Of a stretch of 64,000 nt of DNA, positions 45,621 through 54,153 are shown in pieces. This stretch comes from an uncultured Eggerthellaceae bacterium (lineage in GTDB: Bacteria > Actinomycetota > Coriobacteriia > Coriobacteriales > Eggerthellaceae). The stretch's first letter is position 1, and every line of letters starts with the position of its first letter. The notes beneath the pieces are model-generated. The model saw only the letters and a program-made list of their open reading frames with translations, did not search any database and had not been told where the DNA came from. The stretch spans positions 1-64,000 of the forward strand of contig CAJTVP010000005.1 of NCBI GenBank assembly GCA_910580205.1, in the 5' to 3' direction. The translations under genes and the position numbers were made by a program.

Positions 45621-46628
45621 TCACTGCCCCTGCGCGGCGTACTTCGCCTCCACGGCATCCTTGGCACTGCGCCACCAGTCCTCATTATCCGCGTACCAGC
45701 GGATAGTGTCATCCAGTCCGAGTGAAAAATCGGTATGCTGCGGCCGCCAGCCCAACTCACGCTGGAGCTTCGCGGAGTCGATAGCGTAACGCCGATCATG
45801 ACCGGGACGGTCGCGCACCCAATCGAAATCATCCGGTTCCTTGCCCATGCGCTCAAGAATGGCGCGAAGCACGTCCAGATTGTTGCGCTCGCCATCCGCC
45901 CCGATCAGGTATGTCTCTCCCAGCTGTCCCTTCGTGAGGATGGTCCAGACCGCGCTCGAATGGTCTTCGGTGTGGATCCAGTCGCGCACGTTCTGGCCGT
46001 CACCATAGAGCTTCGGGCGGATGCCACAAAGGATGTTCGTGATCTGACGCGGAATGAACTTCTCGATGTGCTGGCGCGGCCCATAGTTGTTCGAGCAGTT
46101 CGAAATGGTGATGGGCACGCCATAGGTCCGATGCCAGGCGCGCACGAGCAAGTCAGAAGAGGCTTTTGAGGAGCTGTAGGGGCTTGAGGGATGGTAGGGC
46201 GTCTCTTCCGTGAAGCGCGCCGGATCATCCAGGGCCAGGTCTCCATACACCTCATCCGTTGAGATGTGATGGAAACGGGTGCCATGCTTCCGAGCGGCTT
46301 CGAGCAGCTGGAACGTTCCCTCCACGTTGGTGCGGATGAACGGCGCCGGGTCCGCGATGGAGTTGTCGTTGTGGCTTTCAGCAGCGAAGTGCACGATGGC
46401 ATCCGCATCCGGGACAAGCCCTTCCAAAAGCGCCGCATCGCAGATGTCTCCATGGACGAACGTCATGCGCTCTTCCGGGATGCCCGCCAGATTCTCCTTG
46501 TTGCCGGCATAGGTGAGCGCATCCAACACCGTCACGTGCACGCCGGGTTGGTTGTCCACCACCCAGTGCACGAAATTGCTGCCGATGAACCCCGCACCCC
46601 CGGTCACGATGATGTTGCTGCAAGCCAT
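45621..46628 (-). CDS. rfbB: dTDP-glucose 4,6-dehydratase
   Basis: Makes dTDP-4-keto-6-deoxyglucose; 335 residues. The NAD site ITVTGGAGFIGSN-like (here IIVTGGAGFIGSNFVHWV), HFAAESHNDNSI, STDEVYGDL, PYSSSKASSDLLVRA with YxxxK, and NNYGPRQHIEKFIPR are all diagnostic. The start 46626-46628 has AAGGGAG ahead. As the first gene of the long minus-strand run it supplies the WecE substrate. rfbA (thymidylyltransferase), rfbC and rfbD are not in the window. Confidence 0.96.
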   Translation of the reverse strand: MACSNIIVTGGAGFIGSNFVHWVVDNQPGVHVTVLDALTYAGNKENLAGIPEERMTFVHGDICDAALLEGLVPDADAIVHFAAESHNDNSIADPAPFIRTNVEGTFQLLEAARKHGTRFHHISTDEVYGDLALDDPARFTEETPYHPSSPYSSSKASSDLLVRAWHRTYGVPITISNCSNNYGPRQHIEKFIPRQITNILCGIRPKLYGDGQNVRDWIHTEDHSSAVWTILTKGQLGETYLIGADGERNNLDVLRAILERMGKEPDDFDWVRDRPGHDRRYAIDSAKLQRELGWRPQHTDFSLGLDDTIRWYADNEDWWRSAKDAVEAKYAAQGQ

Positions 46629-46771
46629 ACAACTCCCTTTCAATTGCCTAGAATACCGGCTTTCATAGCTTATCAGGATTCGCTTCGCCGCGCAGTCCGA
46701 TCGCTTTGAGCTTCCCGATCTTGAGGGCCTCTTTTCGTTGAACATAACCGGTGCGCTCCGATCAAAAAATG

Positions 46772-46777
46772 TACAAT
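46772..46777 (+). promoter_or_regulatory. -10 element of the L,D-transpeptidase gene
   Basis: TACAAT on the plus strand, 34 bases before the ATG; the -35 region has no consensus match. The minus-strand promoter for rfbB must lie in the same 182-bp gap but could not be fixed. Confidence 0.4.
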
Positions 46778-46810
46778 TGAGGCATCGGCAAGTCATATGG
46801 GGGAATCATT

Positions 46811-48898
46811 ATGGCTCATGGAAACAGCTTTTTCTCATCGAAGCAGAAAACCGCTCCGCTCTCTATCGCGCTATCTATCATTCTTCTAGTCAATCCTTTT
46901 CTCATTGATTGCGCCTATGCAGATGAAAGCGCAGAAAAGACGGTGTCGGAGCAGGCCGGTCCCCTGGGCGCTGAGAAGGCAGAAGCTCCTTCAGAAGCAT
47001 CGGGAGGCTTCTCCTTTGACAAAGAACCCGAGATGAATCAAGGCGCCACAGAAGATGCCAAGGACGATGCCAACGATAGCAAAGCTGATGGCTCGACCGG
47101 CTCTGATGGCGCTCTTGAAGAAAATCCGTCCATTGATGGGTCAGGGATCGCTGATGACTGGGTTTTCCAGTGGGACCCCGATCTCAACCGTTTGATCTCC
47201 TATCTTGATGGTGAACCCGCTCCTTACATCGGCTGGGTTCAATTTGGTTCCGGTTCCTACTATTTCACCGGCTCTTCCCAGTCCGCTGCATCATGCTGGC
47301 TTGATCTTGACGGTTGGAAGTATTTCGACCAGGATGGCCAGATCGACGCTGATGCGGTTTTCCCGGACGAGCAGCAATCCGGGACGGATGATTCATGGAT
47401 ACCAGAAAATGCATCCGGCTGGATCGCCCATGATAACCAGTGGTATTACGTGACGAGCGAAGGCACTTTGCGCACGGGCTGGGTCTGGGATGGCGGCTAC
47501 GGGGCTTGGTACTACCTCGATCCTTCCACCGGGCAGATGGCCCGCGGTTGGCAGACGGTCAATGGAACGAAGTTCTTCCTCGCCAACGACGGCCGCATGC
47601 AGACCGGCTGGGTCGCTCATGAGAACAAGTGGTACTACCTGGCAGGCGGCGGAGCAATGCGCACGGGCTGGGTCTGGGATGGCGGCTACGGGGCTTGGTA
47701 CTACCTCGATCCTTCCACCGGGCAGATGCAGAAAGGATGGATCAACCCTACCGGCAACGAATGGTTCTTCTGCGACCCCTCGGGGAAGATGAAGACGAAT
47801 GAATGGATCCTTGATGATAGCGGGTGGCACTGGGTTTGCGGTGGCGGAGCGCTTTCCAAAGGTTGGCAGGATATCGATGGCAAATGGTATTACCTTGACC
47901 CTGCAGCAAGAAAGCCTTTCGCGCTCACGGGCTTCCATACCATCGGCAATGCAGAGTTCGCCTTCGCAGCGAATTGTTCTCTTCTGCTGAACCAATGGGT
48001 CCAGCGCAACGACGGAAGCTACAGCTATGCTGGAGGCGGTGGAGCCTTGGCAGGTCATGCCACGCGTGGCTCAGATGGACGGATGGTCCTCCGCGATGCA
48101 GCGGGAAAGCTGCTGACAGGCTGGCAAACTCTCAGCGGAACCAAGTTCTTCGCGGACGACCAAGGCCGGCTGCATACCGGTTGGCTCAATAATGATGATG
48201 CATGGTTCTACCTTGATGCAGAGGGAAAGATGTGCACGGGCTGGCGTCGTGTCTCAGGTCTGTGGTACTACTTGACCGAAACAGGACCCATGAAGACCGG
48301 CTGGCTCCACGATGGCCCAGATTGGTATTACCTCTATCCCGATCACGGTGCCATGGTCACCGGTTGGATGTCCATTGATGGCGTCACATACTGGTTTGAC
48401 GGTTCGGGGCGCATGGCTACAGGTTGGAGGCGCATTGATGGCGCCCTCTGCTTCTTTGAACCATCTGGAGCTTTCAACAACAACGCAGACCCCATGACTC
48501 ATCGAGCTCAGTGGTACGGAAGCGCGACGGATTGGCTCATCATGGTCGACACGTCTCACAACATGGTCGGAATCTACAAACGGGGCCCGATGATGTGGGA
48601 GCCGTTCATGAGATTCCCATGTTCAAGCGGAGCTCCTTGGACGCCCACAGTGCTCGGAGAATTCGCAGTTGGCGACAAAGGATTCGTTTTCGGCGCTGGT
48701 TACAGCTGCTACTTCTGGACGCAGTTCTTCAGGGACTACCTCTTCCATTCCGTGCTCTACAACCAGAACACCTGGGATGTTCAAGATGGACGCCTCGGGC
48801 TGAACATCTCTCATGGATGCATCCGATTGGATGCCAATGATGCGAAATGGATCTGGGATAACATTCCCCGTGGAACGAAAGTGGTCACTTACAACTGA
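46811..48898 (+). CDS. Secreted wall-binding L,D-transpeptidase (choline-binding-type repeats + YkuD)
   Basis: A 695-residue secreted enzyme. A signal peptide ends near residue 37 (CAYADE), then comes an acidic linker. About residues 160-560 are tandem wall-binding repeats of the GWxxxxGxWYYLxxxGxMxTGW kind, which in other bacteria bind choline on teichoic acid. The last 120 residues are a YkuD L,D-transpeptidase with FHSVLYNQN and the catalytic SHGCIRL near residue 668. It forms 3-3 peptide cross-links or attaches proteins to peptidoglycan. GGGGGA lies ahead of the ATG. A 71-bp stretch is duplicated exactly inside it. Confidence 0.93.
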   Translation: MAHGNSFFSSKQKTAPLSIALSIILLVNPFLIDCAYADESAEKTVSEQAGPLGAEKAEAPSEASGGFSFDKEPEMNQGATEDAKDDANDSKADGSTGSDGALEENPSIDGSGIADDWVFQWDPDLNRLISYLDGEPAPYIGWVQFGSGSYYFTGSSQSAASCWLDLDGWKYFDQDGQIDADAVFPDEQQSGTDDSWIPENASGWIAHDNQWYYVTSEGTLRTGWVWDGGYGAWYYLDPSTGQMARGWQTVNGTKFFLANDGRMQTGWVAHENKWYYLAGGGAMRTGWVWDGGYGAWYYLDPSTGQMQKGWINPTGNEWFFCDPSGKMKTNEWILDDSGWHWVCGGGALSKGWQDIDGKWYYLDPAARKPFALTGFHTIGNAEFAFAANCSLLLNQWVQRNDGSYSYAGGGGALAGHATRGSDGRMVLRDAAGKLLTGWQTLSGTKFFADDQGRLHTGWLNNDDAWFYLDAEGKMCTGWRRVSGLWYYLTETGPMKTGWLHDGPDWYYLYPDHGAMVTGWMSIDGVTYWFDGSGRMATGWRRIDGALCFFEPSGAFNNNADPMTHRAQWYGSATDWLIMVDTSHNMVGIYKRGPMMWEPFMRFPCSSGAPWTPTVLGEFAVGDKGFVFGAGYSCYFWTQFFRDYLFHSVLYNQNTWDVQDGRLGLNISHGCIRLDANDAKWIWDNIPRGTKVVTYN
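47469..47539 (+). repeat. 71-bp exact direct repeat, copy 1
   Basis: Identical to 47658-47728, 189 bp (63 codons) away and in frame. It encodes one wall-binding unit starting at the RTGWVWDGGYG segment. Confidence 0.95.
47658..47728 (+). repeat. 71-bp exact direct repeat, copy 2
   Basis: Second copy of the unit at 47469-47539. The sequence between the copies is diverged, so this is a recent local duplication or conversion. Confidence 0.95.
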
Positions 48899-48923
48899 AG
48901 CCGCATAGAACCCCATGCAACAC

Positions 48924-48958
48924 CTGACGGCGCTTCGGACAGGAGCGCTGTCAGTTTT
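48924..48958 (+). terminator. Rho-independent terminator of the L,D-transpeptidase gene
   Basis: An 11-base stem (CTGACGGCGCT / AGCGCTGTCAG, one G-T pair), nine-base loop and TTTT. It overlaps the last codons of the facing DUF2304 gene. Confidence 0.85.
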
Positions 48959-49307
48959 CATCATCCTTTCCAACAGATCCATCTGCTTCCTGAAGCGCGA
49001 TGTGCTGCACGGTTCGATCCAGCTTTTGCTTCAGTCTGGCCGTTTCAACGGTGATGTTCAAAAGCCTTATTATCAAGATTCCGAGTATGAGCAGAAAGAC
49101 AAGATTGGCAGGTGATTCCACGCCTATGAAGCCAGCAAGGTGATAGACGATCTGCGGAAAGATGGCTAACAGGACCAAGCATCCCGCAAAAAGGAACCAG
49201 AACACAGCATCAGTGGTCTGCAACTGCGCACGCCGAATCTTGAGCAACACGAATGCCAATATGAAGACCGCACCAGCCAGAAGAACCAGCCGCAAACCGA
49301 TAGCCAC
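48951..49307 (-). CDS. DUF2304 small membrane protein
   Basis: A 118-residue protein with three hydrophobic helices, a TTDAVFWFLFAGCLVLLAIFP segment between helices one and two (family pattern D..FW......L.L...P) and a charged coiled tail. DUF2304 proteins are regularly encoded next to dolichol-phosphate-mannose-synthase-like transferases, as here. The GTG at 49305-49307 shares one base with the GT2 stop (TAGTG) and has GAAGG ahead; a longer upstream frame inside the GT2 gene was not used. Confidence 0.85.
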   Translation of the reverse strand: MAIGLRLVLLAGAVFILAFVLLKIRRAQLQTTDAVFWFLFAGCLVLLAIFPQIVYHLAGFIGVESPANLVFLLILGILIIRLLNITVETARLKQKLDRTVQHIALQEADGSVGKDDEN

Positions 49308-50068
49308 TATATTGCCTTCTTCCGAAACCATTGAACGAACAGGATGGAAATGCAAACTCGCAGCATATAGCTTACCGAGCGTGAAAGATTCAAGTAACTC
49401 TCTCCACTCGTGCGTTCTCTCATATCCACCTGTATCTCAGAGATCCTCGCGCCGCTTCTGGCCATGTGAGCCATGGTGTCAGGCTCAGGACTGAGGTCAG
49501 GGTCGGTCGCAAAGGATCGTATCATCTTTTTGTTGAACAACCGCATTCCCGAGGTGGGATCGCTGATCTTCGCCCGTGTCGTATACAGAATCATCCGTGT
49601 GATCAGGATCGAACCAGCCATGCGAGCGGTATGGGGTTTGCTCTTCGTCAAAAAGCGAGACCCGATGACTATGTCAGCCCTATCACGCTCGGCCACCTCC
49701 ACCATAGGAAGGATGAAAGCAGCAGAATGCTGCCCATCGGCATCGAATTGAACGGCATAATCATAGCCATGCTCTAAAGCGTATCGCATGCCCGTTTGGA
49801 AAGCCCCCGCCAAACCGAGGTTGACAGGCAAAGAGACAACATCGTATCCGTGCTCATGGCAAATTGCCAGCGTGCGATCCTTGGAGCCATCATTGACGAC
49901 CACGATGTCTGCTTCTGGAGCATGCGTGCGTATGTCTTCAACAGCAGCCACGATGCTGCTCTCTTCATTGAAGGCAGGAACGATCGCCAGGATAGCCTTA
50001 TCCTTCAAATCAGAAGCCGCGATCGCTTCAGTTGCTCTATCTGAACCAGGAACGCACATCCTTAGCAT
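49307..50068 (-). CDS. Family 2 glycosyltransferase, polyprenyl-phosphate-mannose-synthase-like
   Basis: A 253-residue soluble GT-A enzyme without membrane helices: LAIVPAFNEESSIVAAVEDI, VVVNDGSKDRT, LPVNLGLAGAFQTGM, the metal site QFDADGQHS and GSRFL. It probably charges a polyprenyl phosphate, with the DUF2304 protein as membrane partner. It starts nine bases after the amidase gene and overlaps DUF2304 by one base. Confidence 0.9.
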   Translation of the reverse strand: MLRMCVPGSDRATEAIAASDLKDKAILAIVPAFNEESSIVAAVEDIRTHAPEADIVVVNDGSKDRTLAICHEHGYDVVSLPVNLGLAGAFQTGMRYALEHGYDYAVQFDADGQHSAAFILPMVEVAERDRADIVIGSRFLTKSKPHTARMAGSILITRMILYTTRAKISDPTSGMRLFNKKMIRSFATDPDLSPEPDTMAHMARSGARISEIQVDMRERTSGESYLNLSRSVSYMLRVCISILFVQWFRKKAI

Positions 50069-50077
50069 GATAAAGCA

Positions 50078-53077
50078 TCAGTGATGACCGAAACATTGCA
50101 TCATGAGGTTGACAAGGTCATACCCATAGCCCGGCGCGGCTGCCCAACCAGCTCCGGACGGGTTCTCCTTGATCCCCAACCATTGCACGATCGGCGCGCA
50201 TCCTCGCTTCACATAGCTGAATCTTGGATCGACTGGATCATTGTTGAGGGGCACCGAAGAATCCGTAGCATAGGCCTTCAGATGCTGCACTTGTGCAAGC
50301 AGCCCCGTATGCACATCACGGAATGAATTACCAGGCACCCCATTGCCTGTTGCACCGATTCCCGCAAAATTGTACTGTTCAATCTTGACGTCTCCCCCGA
50401 ATTTCAACCATCCCGTCTCTTTCATAGATTGAACGAAGACGACTTCCGGACGAACGCCTTCAGAGACCGCCGCGTTGTAAAGCTGGGTGCAGAAAGCCTC
50501 TATCGTAGGCGCTCCTCCTTGACTGAGGGCACCAGAAGGATAAGCGATGCGGGAGTTCTGCTGGTAAGCTCTGACCATATCCTGCACCGACACCGTGGGC
50601 GTCCCCATGATGGGCACGCCAGTGAGCGAAGGATCCCAAACGCCGTTCTTATCAACATAATAGATATCCACCCAAGCGTCTTTGACCATCGCGCCGCCAC
50701 CAGCGAAGTAGTAGCACTTGTCACCAATCCAATGCCATCCAGTCACCATCGCGCCACCACTGGCGAAACAGAAGGTGTCCTTGCCTATCTGATGGAGCCC
50801 CGTGAACATGGAGCCTTTCTTGTTTGGCTCGGCTGCGGTGTCCTCAGAGGGGTCCAGGTAGAAGTAGGTGCCGTTCTCGTAGAGCCAGCCGGTCCGGAGG
50901 GCACCGCCGCCGGCGAAGTAATAGTAGGTCCCGTCGATCCACCTCCAGCCCGTCGCCATGGCGCCTGAGGGATCCAGGTAGAACTTGTTGCCGCCGTCTT
51001 TGAGCCAGCCGGTCTGCATATGGCCGTTCCCGTTGAAGTAGTAGCAGGCCGCGCCGACGTATTTCCAGCCCTTCGCCAAAGACCCGTCCTCGTTCACGAA
51101 CACCGTGTTAGGCCCGTCTTTGATGAGGCCAGTCGAAGGCTTGCCACGCTCATCGAAATAGTACGTCTTACCATCGATGACCTGCTTGCCTGTGAGCGCA
51201 TACCCGTTCTGATCGAAGCAATGGCGTGCGCCGTCAATGTCAACCCACCCTTTGTGCATGGCTCCACCGCCGGCGAAATGACGCCAACCAGCGTCGAACC
51301 TATGCCAGCCGGTGAGCATGGCGCCGCCGCTGGCGAAACAGAAGGTGTCCTTGCCGATCTTGTGCTCACCGGTGAACATTGAGCCCTTCTTGTTTGGCTC
51401 GGCTGCGGTGTCCTCAGAGGGGTCCAGGTAGAAGTAGGTGCCGTTCTCGTAGAGCCAGCCGGTCCGGAGGGCACCGCCGCCGGCGAAGTAATAGTAGGTC
51501 CCGTCGATCCACCTCCAGCCCGTCGCCATGGCGCCTGAGGGATCCAGGTAGAACTTGTTGCCGCCGTCTTTGAGCCAGCCGGTCTGCATGATGCCATTGC
51601 GATCGAAGTGGTACCAATATCCCTTGATCTCCAGCCACTGATCAACCGCATACGTGCCATCGCTGTAGATATACTTCCACTGACCAGACGGAGTTTGCTC
51701 CCACCAGCCTTTGACCAGGCCATAGTAATCAACGATCCCGTCAGCATCAGCTTGTCCCAACTGCTGCAAGAACCAATCCTGCCGCAAAAGATCGGAGTCA
51801 GACGAGTCAATGAAGCCATGCTCTACCAAAATGGCAGGAATATCGCGGACTTTGCTCTCATTGAGAACAGTGAGGTAGTCGGCGATGGAGCCATCAGGAT
51901 ATCTGTCGTATTGCGTGTTCCGCGTCTTGATGCCACGGTCAGGCAGATTGAGCCGCGAAAGCTTATCCAGAATATCCCTCGCAAGCCCTTCTCCTTCATT
52001 GTGCAGTTCGTTTTTCCAACTGTCATTCTGTATCCATACCTCGAAACCGCTCGCCCCGCCGGCGTTGATATGGATGCTGACGAAGAGCGTGGCGCCCATG
52101 CTCGCAGCGCGCTCAACCCGCTCTGTCAATCCAACAAATTCATCCGTAGTGCGCGTCATCACCACACGGATGTTCCTGTATTCATAGAGCGCGTCTTTGC
52201 AGTAATTGGCGATCTTCAGGTTCAGGTCTTTTTCCAAAAGCGAACCGTTCACCGCCCCAGGATCGGAGCCGCCATGCCCGGGATCGAGCGCGCATACGAT
52301 CGTATCCCCCTGACGCGCCATAGCGAAAGGAGCGATGCCATCATCAGGATTCTCATCCAAAGCCGCTTCGATGCTGTCGGCAGCATCAAGAGTCCCATCT
52401 TCGTTGATCGTCGCAACGGATACATCCAAAAGGCTTTCCTCAGCGGGGATGACCGCGAAGTTCAGAGAACCATCCTCTCCCACCAGCTCGATCGGCGACA
52501 GCTCATTTCCATCAGACTCAAGCCGGATGAGCCGGTAGGATCCGATCTCTTCAGGAGAATCGAACGATATCTCGAACAGGAGCGCGTCTTCGATATGGTT
52601 CTTGACTTTTGATCGAAGAAGAGAGCCATCAGGCCCCTCATACACGAGAATCATGCCGTCGTTGGCATACTCCTCCGCAACGCCGATGGCGATGTATTGC
52701 GCATTCCCAACGGAAACGTCTTTTTGATCTATATAGACAAACCCAACGGCCTCGGATGCCGCGCCCTCATCAGAAAGAAGCCGCACCTCGGGCAATTCCG
52801 CACTGTCCGCGTCCTCAACGCCGCCTTGCTGCAAAACATCTTCATCGTTTTGCGAAAAATCGTCGCTCGATGCAGTGTTCTCCGGCTCTTCACCCGAGAT
52901 GCCGGGCGATGCAGGCTCCACCATCAGCTGCGACGGAGGCTCCGAACCCTGGGGTTGCACCCCCTCGTCAGCGTAAGCGACAACCGGAACCATCCCAATA
53001 GCGAGGCTGCATGACAAAACGAAAGATGCGATCGCGCGAGATGCTTTTTGCAAAAGAAGCCTTCTGGGCTTGCCCAT
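50078..53077 (-). CDS. Large secreted wall hydrolase: Amidase_3 + choline-binding-type repeats + glucosaminidase-like domain
   Basis: A 999-residue secreted protein. The signal peptide ends at VVAYADEG; an acidic region and a beta-rich part lead to an N-acetylmuramoyl-L-alanine amidase near residues 258-445 (zinc site DPGHGGSDPGA, SIHINAGG, catalytic VEHGFIDSSDSD). About residues 455-810 are wall-binding repeats. The last 170 residues look like an endo-beta-N-acetylglucosaminidase with catalytic Glu in SMKETGWLKFGG near residue 885 and NFAGIGATG. It could cut both glycan and peptide of peptidoglycan. AAAGGAGAGACC precedes the ATG. A 203-bp block is exactly duplicated. Confidence 0.92.
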   Translation of the reverse strand: MGKPRRLLLQKASRAIASFVLSCSLAIGMVPVVAYADEGVQPQGSEPPSQLMVEPASPGISGEEPENTASSDDFSQNDEDVLQQGGVEDADSAELPEVRLLSDEGAASEAVGFVYIDQKDVSVGNAQYIAIGVAEEYANDGMILVYEGPDGSLLRSKVKNHIEDALLFEISFDSPEEIGSYRLIRLESDGNELSPIELVGEDGSLNFAVIPAEESLLDVSVATINEDGTLDAADSIEAALDENPDDGIAPFAMARQGDTIVCALDPGHGGSDPGAVNGSLLEKDLNLKIANYCKDALYEYRNIRVVMTRTTDEFVGLTERVERAASMGATLFVSIHINAGGASGFEVWIQNDSWKNELHNEGEGLARDILDKLSRLNLPDRGIKTRNTQYDRYPDGSIADYLTVLNESKVRDIPAILVEHGFIDSSDSDLLRQDWFLQQLGQADADGIVDYYGLVKGWWEQTPSGQWKYIYSDGTYAVDQWLEIKGYWYHFDRNGIMQTGWLKDGGNKFYLDPSGAMATGWRWIDGTYYYFAGGGALRTGWLYENGTYFYLDPSEDTAAEPNKKGSMFTGEHKIGKDTFCFASGGAMLTGWHRFDAGWRHFAGGGAMHKGWVDIDGARHCFDQNGYALTGKQVIDGKTYYFDERGKPSTGLIKDGPNTVFVNEDGSLAKGWKYVGAACYYFNGNGHMQTGWLKDGGNKFYLDPSGAMATGWRWIDGTYYYFAGGGALRTGWLYENGTYFYLDPSEDTAAEPNKKGSMFTGLHQIGKDTFCFASGGAMVTGWHWIGDKCYYFAGGGAMVKDAWVDIYYVDKNGVWDPSLTGVPIMGTPTVSVQDMVRAYQQNSRIAYPSGALSQGGAPTIEAFCTQLYNAAVSEGVRPEVVFVQSMKETGWLKFGGDVKIEQYNFAGIGATGNGVPGNSFRDVHTGLLAQVQHLKAYATDSSVPLNNDPVDPRFSYVKRGCAPIVQWLGIKENPSGAGWAAAPGYGYDLVNLMMQCFGHH
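50817..51019 (-). repeat. 203-bp exact direct repeat, copy 1
   Basis: Identical base for base to 51387-51589, offset 570 bp (190 codons), inside the amidase gene. It encodes three wall-binding units. Confidence 0.97.
51387..51589 (-). repeat. 203-bp exact direct repeat, copy 2
   Basis: Partner of 50817-51019. Flanking bases 51331-51386 are similar but not identical to 50761-50816, so the homology extends further with mismatches. Confidence 0.97.
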
Positions 53078-53094
53078 GGTCTCTCCTTTTAAAC

Positions 53095-53100
53095 ATTACA
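53095..53100 (-). promoter_or_regulatory. Possible -10 element of the amidase operon
   Basis: TGTAAT on the minus strand in a clearly AT-rich stretch, 18 bases before the ATG. This leaves only a short leader that holds the AAAGGAG site. Confidence 0.3.
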
Positions 53101-53230
53101 AATCGTAAACAAATCCAAATATGGCATTTTACTTCAAGTTTCATGCAAGAACAGGCTTTCGGGCTCGCTGCTCAAGAGGATTACATATCTCAAACAAGGC
53201 CTTGCCGCTGGTTGTTGCCAGGTCTTTGAT

Positions 53231-53236
53231 TACAAT
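53231..53236 (+). promoter_or_regulatory. Possible -10 element of the licD gene
   Basis: TACAAT on the plus strand, 45 bases before the licD ATG, which has no ribosome site. Confidence 0.3.
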
Positions 53237-53280
53237 CAGTTGCTGATGATCGTGAACGACGCGTTGAGCCGAACGGACCC

Positions 53281-54153
53281 ATGGACGAGAGCATCCTGAA
53301 AAAGCTGCAAGGCACGGAGCTGGATTTGCTCCTCATCTTTGATGAGTTCTGCCAGAAGGAGCAGATCCCATATTTCCTGGAAGGCGGAACCGCTTTAGGA
53401 GCCGCGAGGCATGCTGGGTTCATTCCCTGGGATGATGATGTTGATGTGGGCATGTTCAGGCATGACTACGAAAAACTGGTCTCATTGAAGCATCGGCTTC
53501 CTCCCCATGTCTCACTGGATACTCCTGATGAAAAACCAGAGATGGCGCCGATGTTCGCAAAGCTCTGCATCAAAGGCACCCGGTTCGAAACTGAGGAAAC
53601 AAGGGAAGCCGATTACGACCAAGGGATCTTCTTGGACATCTTCATCTACGACCAACTGCTCAAAGATGAAGCTAAACGCAAAAAACAACTTCGCAACGCC
53701 TCCTTTTGGCAGAGCGCATCCTATCTCTACCACTCAAAGCACATAACAGGCTTGCCCGAAAGCGCCGTTGGCAAAGCCATGCGTTTCGCATGTCGCATGG
53801 CGCATTCCGTTTTGAAATACCTGACCAATCCACGAAAAATCAGATCCCATTTCAATCGTTCACTCACCATGCAGGGCGAGAAGGGCAACCTCTACGGCAC
53901 GCTTGCCTACGTGAAAACGGAGCCAATGCCAAGCGATTGGTTCTTCCCAACACAGACGACGCACTTCGAAGGTCATGGATTTCCCGTCCCCCGCAATCTG
54001 GACGGATATCTCCAGAATCTTTATGGCGAATGGCGGAAAATACCAGAAAAAGAGGAGCGGCACGTGCATTCCCCCTTGTGCATCCTCTTTCCGGACGGAG
54101 AATCCTGGACTCCGGATTCAAAGGATGAAACTGGATCGAAAGGGCATCAATGA
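53281..54153 (+). CDS. LicD-family phosphotransferase
   Basis: A 290-residue nucleotidyltransferase-fold enzyme. The LicD signature is clear at residues about 35-60: FLEGGTALGAARHAG followed by FIPWDDDVDVGMF. LicD proteins transfer phosphocholine (or phosphoethanolamine, ribitol phosphate) from CDP-linked donors to glycans. Both neighbouring secreted hydrolases carry choline-binding-type repeats, which suits a phosphocholine role. licA, licB and licC are not in the window. Base composition is lower in GC than the 1-26 kb genes. It overlaps the next gene as ATGA. Confidence 0.92.
   Translation: MDESILKKLQGTELDLLLIFDEFCQKEQIPYFLEGGTALGAARHAGFIPWDDDVDVGMFRHDYEKLVSLKHRLPPHVSLDTPDEKPEMAPMFAKLCIKGTRFETEETREADYDQGIFLDIFIYDQLLKDEAKRKKQLRNASFWQSASYLYHSKHITGLPESAVGKAMRFACRMAHSVLKYLTNPRKIRSHFNRSLTMQGEKGNLYGTLAYVKTEPMPSDWFFPTQTTHFEGHGFPVPRNLDGYLQNLYGEWRKIPEKEERHVHSPLCILFPDGESWTPDSKDETGSKGHQ

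Noticed and set aside
50817..51589. Regular repeats that could suggest a CRISPR array
   Set aside because: Repeat spacing is in codon units, the repeats encode wall-binding motifs and the unique parts also encode protein; there is no cas gene.
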